Assembly (NCBI RefSeq): GCF_000208925.1
Contig: NW_001915189.1
Location: 3,451 to 15,926 of the forward strand
DNA length: 12,476 nucleotides
Direction: 5' to 3'
Source of the DNA: Entamoeba histolytica HM-1:IMSS
Taxonomy: Eukaryota; Evosea; Mastigamoebida; Endamoebidae
In this document: piece after piece, positions 9,065 through 12,476 of the stretch
Position numbering within the stretch: position 1 is the stretch's first letter
How the letters are laid out: every line of letters begins with the position of its first letter
The notes under the pieces: model-generated
The model's database searches: none
What the model was told of the DNA's origin: nothing
What the model saw: only the letters and a program-made list of their open reading frames with translations
Position numbers and translations under genes: made by a program

Positions 9065-9106
9065 ACAACGATTCTATTCATATTAATTGTTGTAATTAGT
9101 AAAGGA
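9065..9106 (+). other. Signal-peptide-like in-frame extension lacking ATG
   Basis: In the frame of the mucin-like gene, the codons after the stop TAA 9062-9064 read T-T-ILFILIVVISKG and run without a break into the protein. The hydrophobic core ILFILIVVIS followed by KG fits a cleavable secretion signal. The second codon, 9068-9070, is ACG, one base from ATG, and lies where the upstream promoter predicts translation to begin. I infer an ancestral ATG start at 9068. Confidence 0.6.
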
Positions 9107-9166
9107 TTGGAGACTGAACAATACAATGAACAAGGAAATAAAGATGATAATAAACGTGAAGATAAC

Positions 9167-10375
9167 ATGATTGATTCAACAAGAACTAAACAACATAAAC
9201 ATGAGAATAAATATAACGATGATGAAAATACACAAAATCAAACATATAATCGGTTGACTAATACCATTCAAAATATTTATAATAATATACATTTGATAGC
9301 TGAAACACTATCAGAACCAGCACCAGCAAATTCACAATCTGCATCACAAGCATCAGGAATATCAACACCAACTGGAAGTGCAGTAACAACACAAGAAGGT
9401 AATAGTCCAGCACAGTCAGGATTAGCACCAGCAGAAAATCCAGCATCAACATCACCAAAAGGAAATGAACCACCAGCAAAAGTAGAAGGAAATTCACCAC
9501 AATCAGGAGTATCAGCACCACAATCCAAACAAGTATCAGGAGATACACCAGAAGGAGGTTCATCAACAACTCATTCTGAGATTGTAACTCCGGGAGTATC
9601 AACACCTAAATCTGGAACAGCACCAACAGAAGGAGGTTCAGTAACAACCCAAGGAGATACTACACAAACACCATCAAAATCAGAAAAACCACAAGCTACA
9701 GAAACAAGTGCACAAACACCAACAACAACACACCCAGCATCAGGAAATGAAGCAACACACTCTACAGAAACAACATCACAACCATCAAGTACATCACCTG
9801 CATCACCACAACAACAAAACCAACCTTCATCAGTCTCAACACCATCAGGAAATGGACAAAAAACAGAAAAATCAAATGAACAAAAACCACAAAAAGAAGA
9901 CTCAAAAGGACAACCTCAACAACCACCAAGTCAACCAAATTCATCAGCAAAACCTAGTGAAGAAACGTCACCAACTCAAACAACAAACAACCCAACACAA
10001 ATAAGTCCATCAACTTCAACTCAACAACCAAAAGGAAATAAAGACACACAACAAAAAGATGAACCACCAAAAGAACAACCACAAAATCAACCACAAGATA
10101 ATGGAAAACAAGATTATAATAAACCAGAACCACAACAACAAAATCATCCACAACAAAATGAAAAACAAGATAACAAAAATACAAATACTTCTGATATTTC
10201 ACATGATAAAATTATTGTTAATTCTGATGATAGTTCTGATATTCACAATAATCTTGATGGAACATCAAGTGTGTTTATGTTTTTTGCTTTTGTTATTCAA
10301 AAATATTCTTCTAATTATTGTGTTTTTCTTTTTTCTTTTCGTATTCTTCTTTATCTTTTATTCATATGTCTATAA
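9167..10375 (+). CDS. Mucin-like Pro/Thr/Ser/Gln-rich protein with hydrophobic C-terminal tail
   Basis: From the first in-frame ATG (9167) the protein has about 402 residues and ends at TAA; the frame is open back to 9065. The first ~50 residues are hydrophilic (His/Asn/Lys-rich). A long low-complexity region (about 9300-10170) is dominated by Pro, Thr, Ser, Gln, Gly and Ala, with degenerate repeats (EGNSPAQSG / EGNSPQSG; PEGGSSTTHS / TEGGSVTTQG, 78 bp apart), then Gln/Pro/Lys/Asn-rich sequence. An acidic Ser/Asp stretch (VNSDDSSDIHNNLDGTSS) precedes a hydrophobic tail. Such composition is typical of heavily O-glycosylated or phosphoglycosylated surface proteins. With the upstream signal-like segment it suggests a secreted protein anchored by GPI or a membrane helix. 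I do not recognise a specific gene. Codons strongly favour A at the third position, and the coding region is much richer in C than its flanks. The tail may be frame-disturbed (see findings). Confidence 0.75.
   Translation: MIDSTRTKQHKHENKYNDDENTQNQTYNRLTNTIQNIYNNIHLIAETLSEPAPANSQSASQASGISTPTGSAVTTQEGNSPAQSGLAPAENPASTSPKGNEPPAKVEGNSPQSGVSAPQSKQVSGDTPEGGSSTTHSEIVTPGVSTPKSGTAPTEGGSVTTQGDTTQTPSKSEKPQATETSAQTPTTTHPASGNEATHSTETTSQPSSTSPASPQQQNQPSSVSTPSGNGQKTEKSNEQKPQKEDSKGQPQQPPSQPNSSAKPSEETSPTQTTNNPTQISPSTSTQQPKGNKDTQQKDEPPKEQPQNQPQDNGKQDYNKPEPQQQNHPQQNEKQDNKNTNTSDISHDKIIVNSDDSSDIHNNLDGTSSVFMFFAFVIQKYSSNYCVFLFSFRILLYLLFICL
9551..9652 (+). repeat. Imperfect direct repeat inside the mucin-like gene
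   Basis: GAAGGAGGTTCA begins at 9551 and again at 9629, followed in both by an ACAAC(T/C)CA stretch; spacing is 78 bp (26 codons), so the repeat stays in frame. A related earlier pair encodes STPTGSAVTTQEG and STPKSGTAPTEGG. This looks like decayed tandem amplification. Confidence 0.5.
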
Positions 10376-11640
10376 AATATTTCCTATATTTCATTCATGT
10401 TTAATGTTATTACAAAATTGAATTATTTCATATCCATTTGAGATGAATGAATAACCAATATTATCAAAAAATGACACGATAAAAGAATAAACATTGATAT
10501 TAAAAGAAAATAAAAGAAAATGAATTAATAAATTCATAAGAAATAGAAAATGTCATGAATATATTATGAATGAATAAATAATAATGAAAACACAACATTT
10601 TAACACAAATATTATCATACAAATTGTTAGAATGGTTATTAATTAAATGAATAATAACATTTATAATCATATTTATATTAATCATATGTTGATTTATCAT
10701 TATTGAAATAATGAAACAACAAATTAAAAATGAATATAAATAATTACGAAATAATTACAATATAAAATTATTGGATGAATTAAATATTTGATTAATCATA
10801 TGTAAATATATAAAATATGAATAAAATAAGTGAAGTATAAGAGAATAATTGATATTAATATCATTTATATGATTCATTTATAACAATTTATTTTTTAATT
10901 TATTATTATTTCTTCTTTATTTATTTATTGTTGTTCTTCTATGAATTTTTATTTTCTTTTCTTATTCATTTTTTTTCTTATTCATCTCTATTTATTCTCT
11001 ATTTAATATCACATTAACTCTTATTCTTCTTTTTATATTCATCCATTTATTATCACTTAGTATTATTCTTGTCTACTTTTATTTTCTTCTTTCATTATGT
11101 ATTTATTCTTTGTATTTTGTTCATTTTTTATTTGTTATTTGAGTTAATTCAAATAAGAAATTGTAAGAAATGACAATTCTTGTATAATGATTATTGATAT
11201 TTAATGGTAGTTTGTATTTATTAAAAGAAATCAAAACATAATTAAAGTATAATTATAAATATATTCGAATATTAATATGTTAGTATGAATACTAAAATAA
11301 ATAAAAGTAATACTATACATTTTTATTATGTTCAATCAAAGAATTTAATTGAAAATGATTGAATTGATTATTTTATTTTGGTCTTTTTTTATTCTTCTTG
11401 ATAAACACAAATTAATAATAGAATATAAGAATAATTAATAAAAGAGTAAGAAAGATGAAATAGAAACAAAAGAATAAGTATTTTGTTCAATGGTTTATGA
11501 TAATTTTAGAATATACCAAACTAATTTTCAAAGATTTTTGGTAGTAGGCATTTCATATTTTTGTTTACCAAATTTAAAATATTAAAAGACTGAAATAATC
11601 CCAAGAAACACAATTTTGTTATAAATAAAATTTGATAAGA
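10376..11640. other. AT-rich intergenic region, no genes seen
   Basis: Nearly pure A/T. About 10440-10860 is A-rich, about 10870-11140 T-rich on the + strand, then mixed. No credible coding frame, RNA gene or array. Weak inverted repeats occur at about 11156-11180 (AGAAATTGT...ACAATTCT) and 11515-11542 (TACCAAA...TTTGGTA); the latter sits in slightly more complex sequence (11495-11600) that I cannot assign. Confidence 0.55.
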
Positions 11641-11652
11641 AAGGAAAGAAGA

Positions 11653-11678
11653 TATTTAAAGAAAAAAAGAACAGAACT
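11653..11678 (+). promoter_or_regulatory. Entamoeba-type core promoter (TATA-like + GAAC)
   Basis: TATTTAAAG at 11653-11661 followed by GAACAGAACT at 11669-11678, the same pair and similar spacing as before the mucin-like gene. The first ATG downstream (11704) opens only seven codons, so if this is a promoter its gene has decayed or the transcript is non-coding. Confidence 0.45.
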
Positions 11679-12074
11679 TCAAACAAGAAATCAAAATACA
11701 TATATGAATACATTAAGTATAAAGTAAGAGATGAAAGACTTAATTAAGAAAGAAGAAGCTAGTAATTAAAAGAAGTGAAAGTAGAAATGAAGAAGTACAA
11801 AACAGGGAATATAAAATAGGAAGAAATAAGCAAGAGAAAGTTAAGAGACACTATCAAACAGATAGACAAGATGAATAAAGAAATATAAAAAGAAAACAAA
11901 AACATGTAATTAGGAAATTAAACAAAGTAATGTGAAAGGATAATAATGAAAAGCATCTGATGAGATGACCATTTCCAAGAGTAGAATCTAAATAGAAAAG
12001 TAATACGGAATAAAAGGGACATTCAAATGATTAATGTGGTGATCAAATGAATGAAGAAATTAAAAGTAGTTTGA

Positions 12075-12329
12075 AGTTGTTTTTTGTATTTATTACTTAA
12101 GGAAACATTAAGAAAGCTTCATGATATACCACAGAGAAATGTCATGAACAACTATCCAAATAAATTATTACCTCGAGTTCATGATCCGAGTGTATGGAAT
12201 TCACATAATCGAAACATGTTACAATGAAAAGGGATATAAATTGAAAAGGAAGTTGAAGAAAGTAATAAAGAAAATAAACAACTCATAGAAGATAAATCTG
12301 TTAATATAAAAATCAAGAAAAGAGAATAA
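12075..12329 (+). pseudogene. Unidentified decayed coding remnant
   Basis: One frame reads as protein over about 85 codons with two internal stops (TGA 12225, TAA 12237). The first part (12102-12224) gives ETLRKLHDIPQRNVMN then NYPNKLLPRVHDPSVWNSHN, a composition with Pro, Trp, His, Arg and Asp unlike random A/T sequence. The second part (12240-12326) is a Glu/Lys-rich coiled-coil-like piece, EKEVEESNKENKQLIEDKS, ending at TAA 12327-12329. A stop at 12072 closes the frame upstream. The sequence from 11680 to 12070 is A-rich with scattered coding-like bits but many stops in all frames. I do not recognise the family. It could be the 3' part of a dead host gene driven by the promoter at 11653, or of another mobile element. 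Confidence 0.4.
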
Positions 12330-12476
12330 CAACAGTAGAAGATAAAGAATAGAAATAAATATAATTGAATAAATTATTTAAAATATTTATGATAAAAATA
12401 TAAAATAATAAAAAATAAACATAATAATAAGAAGAAATGTATAAAGAATAGAATAATAAATATAGATAGTATCATA
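12330..12476. other. AT-rich sequence, nothing recognised
   Basis: A-rich low-complexity sequence after the decayed remnant; no frame, repeat or RNA gene supported. Confidence 0.5.

Noticed and set aside
9258..9605. Minus-strand frame opposite the mucin-like gene (Leu/Val-rich)
   Set aside because: It is the complement of A/C-rich Pro/Thr/Ser codons; no promoter or start context supports it.
12069..12101. Short intron GTTTGA...TTAAG upstream of the decayed remnant
   Set aside because: Only 33 bases, shorter than usual Entamoeba introns, no good GTTTGT donor, and no credible upstream exon.
12170..12200. tRNA-like GTTC..GATCC segment (CGAGTTCATGATCCGAG)
   Set aside because: No acceptor, D-arm or anticodon arm can be built around it, and the same bases are better read as protein.

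Overview
The window looks like nuclear DNA of an Entamoeba species (E. histolytica/dispar-like group; species not resolved). Three independent signals support this. (1) A BspA-like leucine-rich-repeat protein with the 23-residue IPTSV..IG..CF..C.SL.SIN repeat and an N-terminal domain seen in the large Entamoeba BspA-like family. (2) A ~4.7-kb two-ORF non-LTR retrotransposon with a coiled-coil ORF1, and an ORF2 joining a reverse transcriptase to a C-terminal R2/R4-type restriction-like endonuclease, the layout and length of the EhLINE family. (3) TATTTAAAG plus GAACT promoter elements, the Entamoeba core-promoter pair. Base composition is extremely AT-rich, with non-coding DNA of almost pure A/T. 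No bacterial-style operon or ribosome-binding structure is present.

Layout. 1-263 (-): 5' part of an unrecognised open gene running off the left edge. 312-629 (+): a 5'-truncated remnant of a second LINE, recognised because its peptide matches the extreme C-terminus of the large LINE in this window. 758-2104 (-): intact BspA-like LRR gene. 2105-2704: AT-rich spacer with the gene's promoter side and a 13-bp perfect hairpin. About 2740-7480 (+): near full-length but dead LINE. ORF1 has five in-frame stops and several frameshifts, and ORF2 at least six frame changes; the RT catalytic pair reads YIDE instead of YIDD. 7480-9030: T/A-rich spacer without genes but with two short hairpins. 9035-10375 (+): Entamoeba-type promoter followed by a Pro/Thr/Ser/Gln-rich mucin-like protein with a hydrophobic C-terminal tail. 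10376-11640: AT-rich spacer. 11653-12329 (+): another promoter-like pair followed by a decayed, unidentified coding remnant.

The most interesting point is the mucin-like gene. An ideal signal-peptide core (ILFILIVVIS) lies in frame directly upstream, exactly where the promoter spacing predicts translation to start, but the codon in the start position is ACG (9068-9070), not ATG. Either the start was lost, or a non-AUG start is used, or the base is a sequencing error. The genes do not form a pathway; the window is a typical Entamoeba mix of a surface-protein family member, a mucin-like candidate surface protein and retrotransposon debris.
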